Below are positions 27,807 to 36,855 of a stretch of 64,000 nt of DNA, in pieces. Every line of letters starts with the position of its first letter. Position 1 is the stretch's first letter. The notes under the pieces are model-generated. The model was given only the letters and a program-made list of their open reading frames with translations. It was not told where the DNA came from and did no database searches. The stretch is from positions 47,646,501-47,710,500 of the forward strand of contig JALJCS010000009.1 of assembly GCA_023055355.1 (NCBI GenBank), in the 5' to 3' direction. The position numbers and the translations under genes are program-made. This DNA comes from Agelaius tricolor (Eukaryota > Chordata > Aves > Passeriformes > Icteridae).

Positions 27807-27821
27807 AGTGCCACCTGGTGG
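27807..27821 (-). promoter_or_regulatory. CTCF-type binding motif, full core match
   Basis: The + strand reads AGTGCCACCTGGTGG. Its reverse complement CCACCAGGTGGCACT fits every position of the CTCF core consensus. It has the same orientation as the motif 570 bases to the left, about 1.8 kb before the ADAMTS1 promoter. Two like-oriented sites between the tandem genes would suit an insulator. Binding is inferred. Confidence 0.55.
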
Positions 27822-29618
27822 AATATGGAAAAGGCGCTTCAGCCTGAAAAAGCTGTTTTAAGGTGGTCAGGATCCTTTCAAAGCAGAGAATTAACATCAA
27901 AAAACAGCAGCAAAACCAAAAGTGCATCTGGCAGCTGGGTGGACACACATTTGGTGGCCTGGTTCTGGTCCCTGCTGATCTATGAGTGACACTGATTATG
28001 CTGACAGAAAAGGAGATTTTCCTATTTTTAATTCATATATATTTGCAAGAGTCTCTATCTTGAGTCAATGCAAGTTGAAAAATAAATTATGAAGATGCTT
28101 TCCTTTCAATTCCACGTTTCAATTTCCAGGCTCTTAAACTGGTAATTCCCTAAATTAGGTATCATGTGCAACACCAAATTAATTAACAGCATGAATGAAC
28201 AGTACCTTTGTTGTGTTCTATCCTAGAAAAAGCACGGCAGAGCTGGGCACACACAGATCTCAAAGGTAAGGGTAGAGATTGACACACATTTCCAACTCAA
28301 GTGAAAAATTATCATAACTGAATGGATTTTTCTGCTGCTGATGTATTAATGGGCAGCAGCCGCAGACTCTGGAAGTCAATCCAGCACTTCCTGCTGTGTC
28401 CCAAAGAAAATCCCACATTTGAGGCCTACTTCTGATTTTGCCCATCACTCTGTGGGACAAGAGCACTTTTGCTGAGCAAGTAGCTGAGAAATTGGGTTCA
28501 TCTTTTCCTGTGTTTCTTTGCACAGCTTCAAACAATGTGCAATTCTACGCTTGCAAGATTTACAGGACGCCATGGGAAAAGGATGCATTGTCAGAACTTA
28601 GCAGGCAGTCAGACTGGGCTATTGACACACACATGTGGTTCCAAGTTTGTCTGACATGGTTTAAATTAGGAAGAAAAGCCTTAGGGTTATTAGATTTAGT
28701 GGCATAAATGGGACGTTCCAGCCCAAGAAAACAGTGGATAAATACAATTTTACACAAAATTTTAGAAATATTTGCCCTTTCCCAAGGCTTTGCTCCTTCT
28801 GTTTTCAGCCCCTGAGTTTCATACTTGTATTGAATGATGTGTTGACAGACACAGAAGCATCTTTGTTTAATTGGGAAGCCCAGAAGTTGTGACCAACAGG
28901 TACATACATTCTGGTTTTATTCACACATTTATTCACCACTTCTCTGCCCTCCTCCTCCAAAAAGGCCTCCAGAAGCAGAAAGCTGGGGCTGTGCACATAA
29001 AGAATTAAGGGGATTAGCAGCACCACCATGCTCGGGTTATGCCTTCAAAGCAAAACATTAGCTGCACCTACGCAAACGCCTCTGTTTAAGTGATTGGAAA
29101 GGAACCATTTCTCAGAAGTACAGGTGCATGACCAACTGCAGCTATTAGGGCCGAGAAAGGGCAGGAATTGCTTGGGAAGGGGGGGATTAAAAATGAAAAA
29201 AAAAAATTTAAAAAGGGAAGAAAAATAGAAGGAATAGAAGGAAAAGCCACGAAGGCGAGCAGGGATGCGTCCCCTCCCTCCCGCTCCCCGCGGGGCTCGG
29301 GGAGCGGCAGGTGGACGGTCCGGAGCTCCTGGGGCGGGGGACGGACCCGCAGCGCATCCAGGAGCTCCCCCGAGAGATCCCCGCGGCGCGCAGCGCTCGC
29401 AGCCGGGGACAAAGCCCCCCCGGGCAGGCGAGGGGCGCAGCCCAGCCCGCTGCGGCAGCCGGGGGCCGACCCCGGGCCGTGTCGGTGCCGTCCCGCCCCG
29501 TCGGGGGCGGCGGGAGGGCGGCGCGGCGGGGGCCGCCCGCGGGCGCGTTACGCACGCAGTGATCTCAGCGGCGCGGGCGCGGCGGCAGCGCCGGGCTGGG
29601 GGCGGCACGGCCGGACCC

Positions 29619-29625
29619 CATAAAG
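29619..29625 (+). promoter_or_regulatory. ADAMTS1: TATA-like box, main ADAMTS1 promoter
   Basis: CATAAAG sits in otherwise GC-rich DNA and is the only TATA-like element in the island upstream of the leader. It predicts a start near 29650 and a 5'UTR of about 460 bases. The start site is inferred. Confidence 0.5.
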
Positions 29626-29938
29626 GGCGGCGGCGAGCCCCGCTCCCGCACTCACCCCGCACGGCGGAGGCGGACGGGCCCGCGGCGCTCCGCTCTGCAA
29701 AGGACGGGAGGGAGGCTCCTCGGCGCCCTGGAAGTGCAGGCGGGACCGTCCCGGGGCTGCCGGAGACTCGCCGGAGCGTCCTCCCCGCCCGCCGCTGCTG
29801 CTGCTGCAGCCGGGGAAGGCTGAGGAGGCGGGCAGGAGAAGCGGCAGCCGGAGCAGGACAGAAGACAGAGGGACGGAGCGAGGGGCAGCGCTGCCCTCGC
29901 ACAGCCGCGATCCCCGGCATCGCCGCCGCGCCCCGGCC

Positions 29939-29968
29939 ATGGGGAAGCCGACGCCGCCTCTGCAGTGA
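29939..29968 (+). other. Short uORF in ADAMTS1 5'UTR
   Basis: An ATG in strong context (GGCCATGGG) opens a nine-codon frame ending at TGA 29966-29968, about 140 bases before the ADAMTS1 start codon. It is in the same frame as ADAMTS1 but is closed by its stop, so it cannot extend the protein. It appears to be the only ATG between the predicted start site and the main ATG. Short, well-placed uORFs commonly lower translation of the main frame; that effect is inferred here. Confidence 0.5.
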
Positions 29969-30068
29969 CCGCGGGACGCGGCTCCCGCGCGGTCCTCCGC
30001 CGGCAGAAAGACTCAGACACCCCCCAAAACCTGAAAGCAAAAACCCACATCTTCCATACCCATTCCTG

Positions 30069-30075
30069 TATAAAG
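30069..30075 (+). promoter_or_regulatory. Second TATA box close to the ADAMTS1 start codon
   Basis: A canonical TATAAAG lies 41 bases before the ADAMTS1 ATG in a locally AT-rich gap of the island. If used, transcription would start near 30100 and omit the uORF. It may also be chance sequence in the leader. Confidence 0.3.
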
Positions 30076-30109
30076 TGAAATAAAGAGAGGAGAAGGGCTG
30101 CGCCGAGCG

Positions 30110-30614
30110 ATGAGGAGCGGGGGGCGGCTGCCGGCGCTGGCGCCGGTGCTGGCGGCGCTGCTGGGGCTGTGCAGCGCCGAGCGCAGGGCGCTGGTGCTGC
30201 CGCGGCGCCTGGGCGCGCCCGGCGCCCGAGAGCGCTTCCGCCTGGAGGCCTTCGGGGAGAGCCTGACGCTGGAGCTGGAGCCCGACAGCAGCTTCCTAGC
30301 CCCGGACTTCACCCTGCAGTACCTGGGCGGGCCGCCGCCGCCGCCCGAGGACGACCTCTCCCGCTGCTTCTACTCCGGCACCGTGAACCGGGACCCCAGC
30401 TCGGCGGCCGCGCTCAGCCTGTGCGCGGGGCTGCGCGGCGCCTTCTCGCTGCGGGGCCGCCAGTACCTGATCCAGCCCGCGCCCGGCACCGCGCACCTCC
30501 ACGGGCCGCACCTCCTGCGCCTCCGCGGCGCCCCGCGGGCCGCCCCCGCCGCCCGCTGCGCTGTAGCCGAGGCGGGGGCCGGGGCGGAGCGGCCCGAGCC
30601 GGCCGAGCCCGCAG
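30110..30614 (+). CDS. ADAMTS1: ADAMTS1 exon 1: signal peptide and prodomain
   Basis: This exon codes for residues 1-168 plus one base. A hydrophobic signal ([17 protein letters not shown]) is probably cut after residue 23. The prodomain follows, with the family signatures [14 protein letters not shown] and [20 protein letters not shown]. Cysteines occur in RCFYSG, LSLCAG and AARCAVAE; the last is placed like the cysteine that keeps the zymogen inactive. The donor is GCAG/GTACCG. The acidic linker that precedes the furin site in mammals is largely missing. Confidence 0.93.
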
Positions 30615-31332
30615 GTACCGTGGGGAAGCCGCGCCGGCCTCCGCGGGGACGGGGAGGGCAAGGGCGGGGGTGTGGCGGGGATGCCCGGCCGCTGCTTGCC
30701 CCGCATCCCACCCCGAGATGCCCAACAAGCACAAAGCTTGGGTGCGCATCTTGGGTTACCCGCGGGTTTGGGCTTCTGAACGGTGCTCTCTTGCTGTGCT
30801 CACCTGCGCTTTCCCTCCCTCTATTTTCTATACGCAGAAACGAGAAGCAGGAGGAAGAAGAGGTTCGTGTCCAGCCCCCGCTACGTGGAGACCATGCTGG
30901 TGGCCGACCAGTCCATGGCTGAGTTCCACGGCAGCGGGCTGAAGCACTACCTGCTGACCCTGCTCTCCGTGGCCGCCAAGCTGTACAAGCACCCCAGCAT
31001 CCGCAACTCCATCAGCCTGGTGGTGGTGAAGATCATGGTCATCTACGAGGAGCGCAAGGGCCCCGACATCTCCTCCAACGCCGCCCTGACTCTGAGGAAC
31101 TTCTGCAGCTGGCAGAAGCAGCACAACCCGCCCAGCGACCGGCACGCCGAGCACTACGACACGGCCATCCTCTTCACCAGGCAGGTGAGGGACACCGAGT
31201 CACATCCAGCCCCACGCCCACTGCTCCCTATCCCCTCTGCCAGGAGACCTCCGAAAAAGTGTCCAGACAGTTGCGTGTCACCACAGCTGCAGTGGAGCAG
31301 GCTAAAAATTACATGAGCTGCTTTTTGTTTTA

Positions 31333-31382
<50 letters not shown>

Positions 31383-34300
31383 TGCACCATGTCTGGTGAA
31401 GCTCACAGTTTGTGCACTGTCTTTGTAAACTCACAGATTGTGCACTGTGTTCCTGCCCCGTATATTTTTAGCAGATTTCAGATGGAAATTATGCATTTCA
31501 TTTCTACGTGTAACCCTCGCCTATGTTCCAGAGACAGATTTTTGCCATCATACCCATTGAAGTGCTGAATATTTATGCTCTTTCCATAAGTAAAGGCAAA
31601 CTGCCAGGGCTGGATGGCTCTTGCCAAGGTTAAGTCTCTGATCTGATTAATAATGAAACTGCCTTTTTTTACAGGACCTGTGCGGTGCCAAGACATGTGA
31701 TACTCTTGGGATGGCTGATGTGGGAACAGTTTGTGATCTAAACCGCAGTTGCTCTATCATAGAAGACGATGGTTTGCAGGCTGCCTTCACAACAGCCCAC
31801 GAATTAGGTACTTGAAACTTTGCAAAGCCATTCCCTGGGATTAATTGAAGCCAGCTTGATGCCGTAAAGCGCAGCCTGCACCTCCCCGGAGCAGTCGGGA
31901 GGAGGCAAAGCGCTGTCTTGGAGCAGGCTTGGACTCGGGAAAGCAAATCCGGCCTGCACAGCATTGTCTGCAAGAGGCTCTGTGTGTGCCTGCAGAGGCA
32001 AAAAAAAAAAAAAAAAAAAAAAGAAAGAAAAAAAAAAAGGGATAGAAGATCCAGTGCCATCTGCTTGAAATCTGGGAGCGTTCAGTTTCGGGTTATTAAT
32101 TACAGACCAGGCTCTGAGCAGCTCTAGAGCAATATTTAAAATACTGCTGGTAAAGTGTAGGACAGACTTCCTAAAGTCACAGACTTTGCTTTTCTCCTTT
32201 TCTCCAAGGCCACGTGTTTAACATGCCTCATGACGATGCAAAGCAGTGTGCTGGCATCAATGGAATGAGCCGGGATTTCCACATGATGGCATCCATGCTC
32301 TCCAACCTGGACCGCAGCCAGCCCTGGTCTCCATGCAGTGCCTACATGATTACAACATTTTTGGATAACGGTCATGGTAAGGTTATTAAGCTTTCCATTC
32401 ATGTGGCGTTTGAGCTCTTGTGCTTTACTGCTTTGCTTTTTTTTTTTTTTTTCTTTAAGAGTGTTTCTGCTTCAGCACGGACTTAACCTTTTGCATGCTG
32501 TCAGTGAGTTTAGAAGAGCCTTATTTTTACAAAAATGGTAGCACAAAACCAAATGCAGTTCCCTTTTAAAACTGACCCCGCAGCATCATCTGACTTTTTT
32601 TTTTTTTCTTTTCTTCAACTTTTTCAGGGGAGTGCTTGTTGGACAAGCCCCACAGGCCCATCCAGCTGCCCTCGGACTTGCCTGGCACGCTGTACGATGC
32701 CAACAGGCAGTGCCAGTTCACGTTTGGAGATGAGTCCAAGCACTGCCCCGACGCAGCCAGTACGTGCACGACGCTGTGGTGCACGGGCACCTCGGGAGGG
32801 CTGCTGGTGTGCCAAACCAAACACTTCCCCTGGGCAGACGGCACCAGCTGCGGCGAAGGGAAGTGGTGCATGAATGGCAAGTGTGTGAATAAGACTGAGA
32901 AGAAGCACTATGATGTAAGTAGTGAAAAAGAAATGGGTGCGACTTTGGGTTTTGCAAAGGGAGGGATCTGTGAGATGGGGTTGATTCGATGCTCATGAGC
33001 AAACCTAGGGCAGGTTTTTTATTGAGTTCGGGTGGGTAAAAATGAGCGTGATAATGGCTTTTATAGTGTGGTTTTGTATGGATTTTCCTGTATTTAACCC
33101 GTGTCCTGCTTTTGCTGTCGTTCCAGACGCCAGTGCACGGGGGCTGGGGCTCCTGGGGGGCATGGGGCGAGTGCTCGCGGAGCTGCGGCGGGGGAGTGCA
33201 GTATTCCTTCCGGGAATGCGACAACCCCGTCCCGAGGAACGGGGGCAAGTACTGCGAAGGGAAGCGGGTGCAGTACAGGTCCTGCAACATCGAGGACTGC
33301 CCTGACAACAACGGTAATTTTTCCCCATTTTTGACAGCCAGGGTTGGTGTGTTGTGGAGGAAGAGCACGGACAGAGATGATCTCATGGCCACCTGTCTTT
33401 TCTGTGCCTGCAGGCAAAACGTTCAGAGAGGAACAGTGTGAAAAGCACAATGAGTTTTCCAAGTCTGCCTTTGGAAGTGGACCTGCAGTGGAGTGGACAC
33501 CCAAGTTCGCTGGTGTGTCTCCAAAGGACAGATGCAAGCTGGTTTGCAGGGCCAAAGGAACGGGATACTTCTTTGTTCTACAGCCAAAGGTATTTCAAAA
33601 CTGCACCTCTTCCAGCTAATCATGAGGGGGATTTTTATTTTCTCTATGTGAAGAGTCAAGTAGTGTAGAAATCTGAAACTGTCTTTCTCATATTTAAGCT
33701 GGATTATTCCTCCACATACAGCAGGATCATTGCAACCATGATTTAAGTGTTTTGGCACAATCCCTCGACCTCCTCTACCCACTCCACCCTGGTTTCCTTC
33801 CCTCTCCTCTCCTTCCACCAATCTGATTGCATTGAGATAGGTTTGGAAAACTCTGAGGGATCTTTGCCAGAACATTGGTGCTTTCTCATACTGGTTACTA
33901 ACATGCTGACAGCTTAAAATAAACACGAGGAAAAATGTTCATCTTGCATAGCTACTTGAATTCACTGTCATCACATGGTGAGAGCCAGGAACTACCAGGG
34001 CGATGACACAGAGGGTTTTTGTGGAACAGCACTCCTAGAAATAAAGGATGTGCTGAACAGCATTAAAAGCAACACTGGCAGTGTGCTTTGAGGACAGGGC
34101 TGCCTTCTAGTGATACTAGAAAGCAATGGGGCTTCTTTTGTATGAGATCAATAAACAGTAGCTTTTTAGGGGGAGGTATTAATGAAAAGTGAGATTGTTT
34201 TCTCCTCTTACCATGGCATCATTTTGGCAAGTGAGAATACTACCTGTGGGCAGCTCTGCTTTTTAGTTTCCAAAGCCCTGAAAACAACATGTGGTGCGGG

Positions 34301-35490
34301 CTTTCCACCCATCCGTATTTTGTGTCACGCGGTTTCAGAGCATCGTGCATGTTGTAACCAGGCTCCTTGTGTCCCCAAGGTGGTGGATGGCACCCCGTGC
34401 AGCCCCGACTCCACGTCCGTCTGCGTGCAGGGGCAGTGCGTGAAGGCCGGCTGCGACCGCACCATCGGCTCCAACAAGAAGTTCGACAAGTGCGGCATCT
34501 GCGGGGGCAACGGCTCCACCTGCAAGAAGGTGTCTGGCACGCTCGTTAGAGCCAAGTGAGTGTGGGGCTGCTGCTCACCTTGTCCTTGTGGGGGGAAGCT
34601 CACCTTCTCCTTGTGGATGGGATTCATCCATTACCGAGCTAAAACGCCTTGACTTCAGACAAGGTTTAGTCTTGGGCTGGGAGGCTTTTTCCCCTTCCCT
34701 GCAGAGAGCACTCAGTGTTTCTCTCTTCTCCCGGGGCAGACCTGGCTACCACGACGTGGTCACCATCCCGGCGGGGGCCACCAACATCGAGGTGAAGCAG
34801 CGGAACCACCGGGGCGCGCGGCACGACGGCAGCTTCCTGGCCATCAAAGCCGCCGATGGCACCTACGTGCTCAACGGCGACTACACGCTGTCCACGCTGG
34901 AGCAGGACATCACCTACAAGGGCAGCGTGCTGCGCTACAGCGGCTCCTCGGCCGCCCTGGAGCGCATCCGCAGCTTCAGCCCGCTGAAGGAGCCGCTGAC
35001 CATCCAGGTGCTGACGGTGGGGGACCTGCCGCAGCCCAAGATCAAGTTCACCTACTTCGTGAAGAAGCCGGCGCAGCCCGGTGCGGACAAGGCGGCGGCA
35101 GTGGTGGGCAAGAAGAAGGAATCCTTCAACGCCATCAGGGAGATCATCTCCTCGGAGTGGGTGATCGAGGAGTGGGGCGAGTGCTCCAAGTCGTGCGGCT
35201 CGGGCTGGCAGCGGCGCGCCGTGGAGTGCCGGGACCCGCGGGGCCGGCCAGCCGCCGACTGCGCCCGCGAGCTGAAGCCCAGCAACCTGCGGCCCTGCGC
35301 CGACATGCCCTGCCCGCAGTGGCAGCTCGGGGACTGGTCCCCCTGCTCCAAGACGTGTGGGAAAGGCTTCAAGAAGAGGTTGTTGAAATGTGTCTCTTCC
35401 GACGGCAGCGTGCTGCCCCAAGAAAGCTGTGAGCCCTCCAAGAAACCCAAGCACCTGATAGACTTCTGCAACGCCACGGACTGCAGCTAG
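30110..35490 (+). CDS. ADAMTS1: ADAMTS1, complete coding region (nine exons, 909 aa)
   Basis: ADAMTS1 is a secreted zinc metalloprotease that cleaves versican and aggrecan, acts in ovulation and tissue remodelling and restrains VEGF signalling. Coding exons are 30110-30614, 30838-31184, 31675-31807, 32209-32376, 32628-32914, 33127-33313, 33414-33589, 34380-34555 and 34740-35490. All junctions are GT/AG and all phases agree, giving 2730 bases and 909 residues. Domain order is signal peptide (1-23), prodomain to the furin site RRKKR (177), catalytic domain with [12 protein letters not shown] (zinc histidines 326, 330, 336) and a following Met-turn (HMMASM), disintegrin-like (386-480), first TSP1 repeat (485-540), Cys-rich (544-660), spacer (from 661) and two closing TSP1 repeats (about 797-852 and 853-909). 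The three TSP1 repeats and near-identity to mammalian ADAMTS1 rule out ADAMTS4, 5, 8 and 15. It is shorter than the 967-residue human protein, mainly in the prodomain. The start was chosen because a signal peptide follows at once and no in-frame upstream ATG is open. Confidence 0.97.
30838..31184 (+). CDS. ADAMTS1: ADAMTS1 exon 2: furin site and start of catalytic domain
   Basis: Codes for residues 169-284. It opens with [10 protein letters not shown], so furin should cut after Arg177 to leave a mature N-terminus [16 protein letters not shown]. The first half of the metalloprotease domain follows, up to [11 protein letters not shown]. It ends in phase 0 at CAG/GTGAGG. Confidence 0.96.
31338..31376 (+). 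repeat. (T)39 tract in ADAMTS1 intron 2
   Basis: An uninterrupted run of 39 T lies about 300 bases before the exon 3 acceptor. Its length is prone to sequencing error and to polymorphism. Confidence 0.9.
31675..31807 (+). CDS. ADAMTS1: ADAMTS1 exon 3: first half of zinc-binding motif
   Basis: Codes for residues 285-329. It starts at [17 protein letters not shown] and ends inside the zinc motif at HEL-G, so the intron splits HExxH between the glycine and the second histidine. The catalytic glutamate is residue 327. An N-glycosylation sequon NRS is at 307. Confidence 0.95.
32000..32038 (+). repeat. A-rich tract in ADAMTS1 intron 3
   Basis: A run of 23 A continues as short A runs broken by single G to 32038. 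It may be a retroposon tail or a simple expansion; no retroposed body is visible beside it. Confidence 0.85.
32209..32376 (+). CDS. ADAMTS1: ADAMTS1 exon 4: second half of zinc motif and Met-turn
   Basis: Codes for residues 329-385. It supplies His330 and His336 of the zinc site ([10 protein letters not shown]) and the Met-turn (HMMASM) beneath the active site. It ends with [17 protein letters not shown] at the close of the catalytic domain. All key residues are present, so the enzyme should be active. Confidence 0.95.
32628..32914 (+). CDS. ADAMTS1: ADAMTS1 exon 5: disintegrin-like domain
   Basis: Codes for residues 385-480. This cysteine-rich disintegrin-like module ([14 protein letters not shown] ... 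[20 protein letters not shown]) packs against the protease and helps choose substrate. An NKT sequon lies near its end. The acceptor follows a long T-rich tract. Confidence 0.95.
33127..33313 (+). CDS. ADAMTS1: ADAMTS1 exon 6: central thrombospondin type-1 repeat
   Basis: Codes for residues 481-543. The repeat has the [17 protein letters not shown] tryptophan/cysteine pattern and ends [10 protein letters not shown]. The spaced tryptophans are usual C-mannosylation sites and CSRSCGG matches the O-fucosylation pattern. Intron phase agrees on both sides. Confidence 0.95.
33414..33589 (+). CDS. ADAMTS1: ADAMTS1 exon 7: start of Cys-rich domain
   Basis: Codes for residues 543-601 ([15 protein letters not shown] to GYFFVLQPK). 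This is the first part of the ADAMTS Cys-rich module. The preceding intron is only 100 bases, the shortest in the gene. Confidence 0.95.
34380..34555 (+). CDS. ADAMTS1: ADAMTS1 exon 8: end of Cys-rich domain
   Basis: Codes for residues 602-659 plus two bases of the next codon. It runs from [20 protein letters not shown] to [17 protein letters not shown]. It contains an NGS sequon. The long intron before it (790 bases) is the largest in the gene. Confidence 0.95.
34740..35490 (+). CDS. ADAMTS1: ADAMTS1 exon 9: spacer and two closing TSP1 repeats
   Basis: Codes for residues 660-909 with stop TAG at 35488-35490. The spacer opens [20 protein letters not shown] and has the conserved [18 protein letters not shown] segment. 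A Lys/Ala-rich linker leads into TSP1 repeats [16 protein letters not shown] and [16 protein letters not shown]. The spacer and final repeats bind heparan sulfate matrix. The linker is longer than in the human protein. Confidence 0.96.
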
Positions 35491-36855
35491 ATAGGACGGC
35501 TTGGGAAAAGCTAAAACTTTTTTTATAATTATTATTTTATTTTATTTTTTTCCTTCAGACCAGTGCACTGAAAAACACAAAAGAGGGCTAGAGGCAGCAC
35601 CTGTGTTTTTGCGTAAATAATTCACGGTGAAGATCTGTTGAGGTGGGACAGCGCAAACAGCTTGAATTGGCTTTGCATCCCAAAAATCCCCTGCCAGCTG
35701 AAAATTGGATGGGATAGCAGACCCATGTCATTCATTTCTCTTTAGCAGATAAGGCCCAAAGGCATCAGAATTTCCTTTTTAAAAGTCTGTTATGAATTAA
35801 GCCAAACATGAGCAGTGAGACACATTTCAGCAAACATTTTGGGGTTTGGTTATTTCTCCCTTCTTTTGGATTTATCTTGTGGTACTGATCAAATCCCCAC
35901 GTGTAGGAAGGGGAGGGAAAAAGATAGCTTAAAATAATTGGTCAGGGCTTACCTACCTCACAAAGGGCAAAAAACAAGATTGGAAAAGGAGCTTTAACTA
36001 TGTCATTCATGGCTGCTATTGTTTCAGAGAATAGTTTTATATAAAAATAAAGCCATATTCTCTACCTGTTAAGAGTAAGAAATACCAAGAACAAATATCA
36101 ACTCCACAAATCACTAGAATTTCATATTTTTTTTAAGTACTTTTATGTCATCCCAATGTGCCTGTCCATTTCTCTCAGCCACTCCAGTGCCATTGTGGTG
36201 ATATGTGTAATCCAGAGGCTTGGAAAAGTGGAAATCTGAGTCTGAGTAGTTGCTCTTTGTGCCTTCTGCATATACCTTCCACTGGCTTTTCTGATTCCAG
36301 CTTGGTCCTGCCTTCCTGCCAAACAGATCCATGGAGTGTGTGAGCATTCCAGTCGTGTCTTCACGCTCCAATCTTTGGCCTTACCCCAGCCAATGGATAT
36401 TATTTGAGTTCAAAAGAACAAAAAAAAAAAAAAGAGTCCCATTAGGAATGAGTATGTCCTCTGTGGCCTCTGGTGGGTCTGTAGAGCTCAGTCACTGATC
36501 GGGTGGGAAGGCAAAGCTGAGGGATAGCAGGTCCATCCACAGCGAAACGCCAGCATTCACATCATTGAAGATTGTGCCAGTCCATAGACCATGAGAGAAT
36601 ATGGCTTTCCATATGTATATAGTAAAATATATTACTATAGATTTTATATACTTCATAAGTATTTTATATTTCTCTCCCTTCTGGGAAGGGTTATAATTTG
36701 TAATAAATGCATATAATGAGCGTATTTATTTTTATACTTCTTGTCTAATGTGATCTTCTAAGTTATCGCTTTTTTAAAAGGACATATAACAAGGATAGAG
36801 TATTTATACAGTATAATATGTTACTAGAGGTAATAAATGAACCCTATAAATTTTG
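35491..36855 (+). other. ADAMTS1: ADAMTS1 3'UTR
   Basis: The region after the stop is AT-rich and holds three AATAAA signals: 36046-36051, 36702-36707 and 36832-36837. The last predicts an end near 36855, giving a UTR of about 1.36 kb. Between 36600 and 36800 it is very rich in TATTTAT-type elements (for example 36723-36730), as expected of a short-lived, induced mRNA. No coding sequence is seen. Confidence 0.75.
36832..36837 (+). terminator. ADAMTS1: Probable ADAMTS1 polyadenylation signal
   Basis: This AATAAA is the last of three in the 3'UTR and is followed by a T/G-containing stretch (GGAGTGTCTTTATTTC) of the sort found after cleavage sites. The one at 36702 could serve a shorter form. 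Confidence 0.55.

Larger units (their letters stand above)
9821..29264. other. Intergenic region between ADAMTS5 and ADAMTS1
   Basis: No protein-coding exon can be supported in this 19 kb stretch. Open frames on both strands are short, lack family motifs and often overlap each other. It holds an LTR-like element (11.9-12.8 kb), a CR1 LINE (17.7-18.2 kb), T- and A-rich tracts (11.09-11.12 and 15.74-15.77 kb) and two CTCF-type motifs near 27.2 and 27.8 kb. Enhancers for either flanking gene may lie here but cannot be seen from one sequence. Confidence 0.7.
29265..30680 (+). promoter_or_regulatory. ADAMTS1: CpG island with ADAMTS1 promoter, 5'UTR and exon 1
   Basis: The sequence changes sharply here from AT-rich DNA to a very GC- and CpG-rich block covering the promoter, 5'UTR and first exon of ADAMTS1. 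It includes GGGGCGGGGG-type Sp1-like boxes near 29330, a TATA-like element at 29619 and a GTTACGCAC stretch near 29547. Long open frames on both strands here (up to 331 codons) result from GC-rich, stop-poor sequence and are not genes. Such islands are usual at inducible, early-response promoters like ADAMTS1. Confidence 0.85.

Noticed and set aside
29045..30040. 331-codon minus-strand open frame, with long + and minus frames overlapping it
   Set aside because: It lies in the ADAMTS1 CpG island, where GC-rich sequence lacks stops. The peptide is Pro/Arg/Ala-rich with no domain and overlaps the promoter and leader.
34090..34120. Possible CTCF motif in ADAMTS1 intron 7 (around CTGCCTTCTAGTGA)
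   Set aside because: Two mismatches to the core consensus, which is too weak without conservation data.
36460..36482. Possible CTCF motif in the ADAMTS1 3'UTR (around GGCCTCTGGTGGG)
   Set aside because: A core position is mismatched and the flanks do not fit; left out for lack of support.
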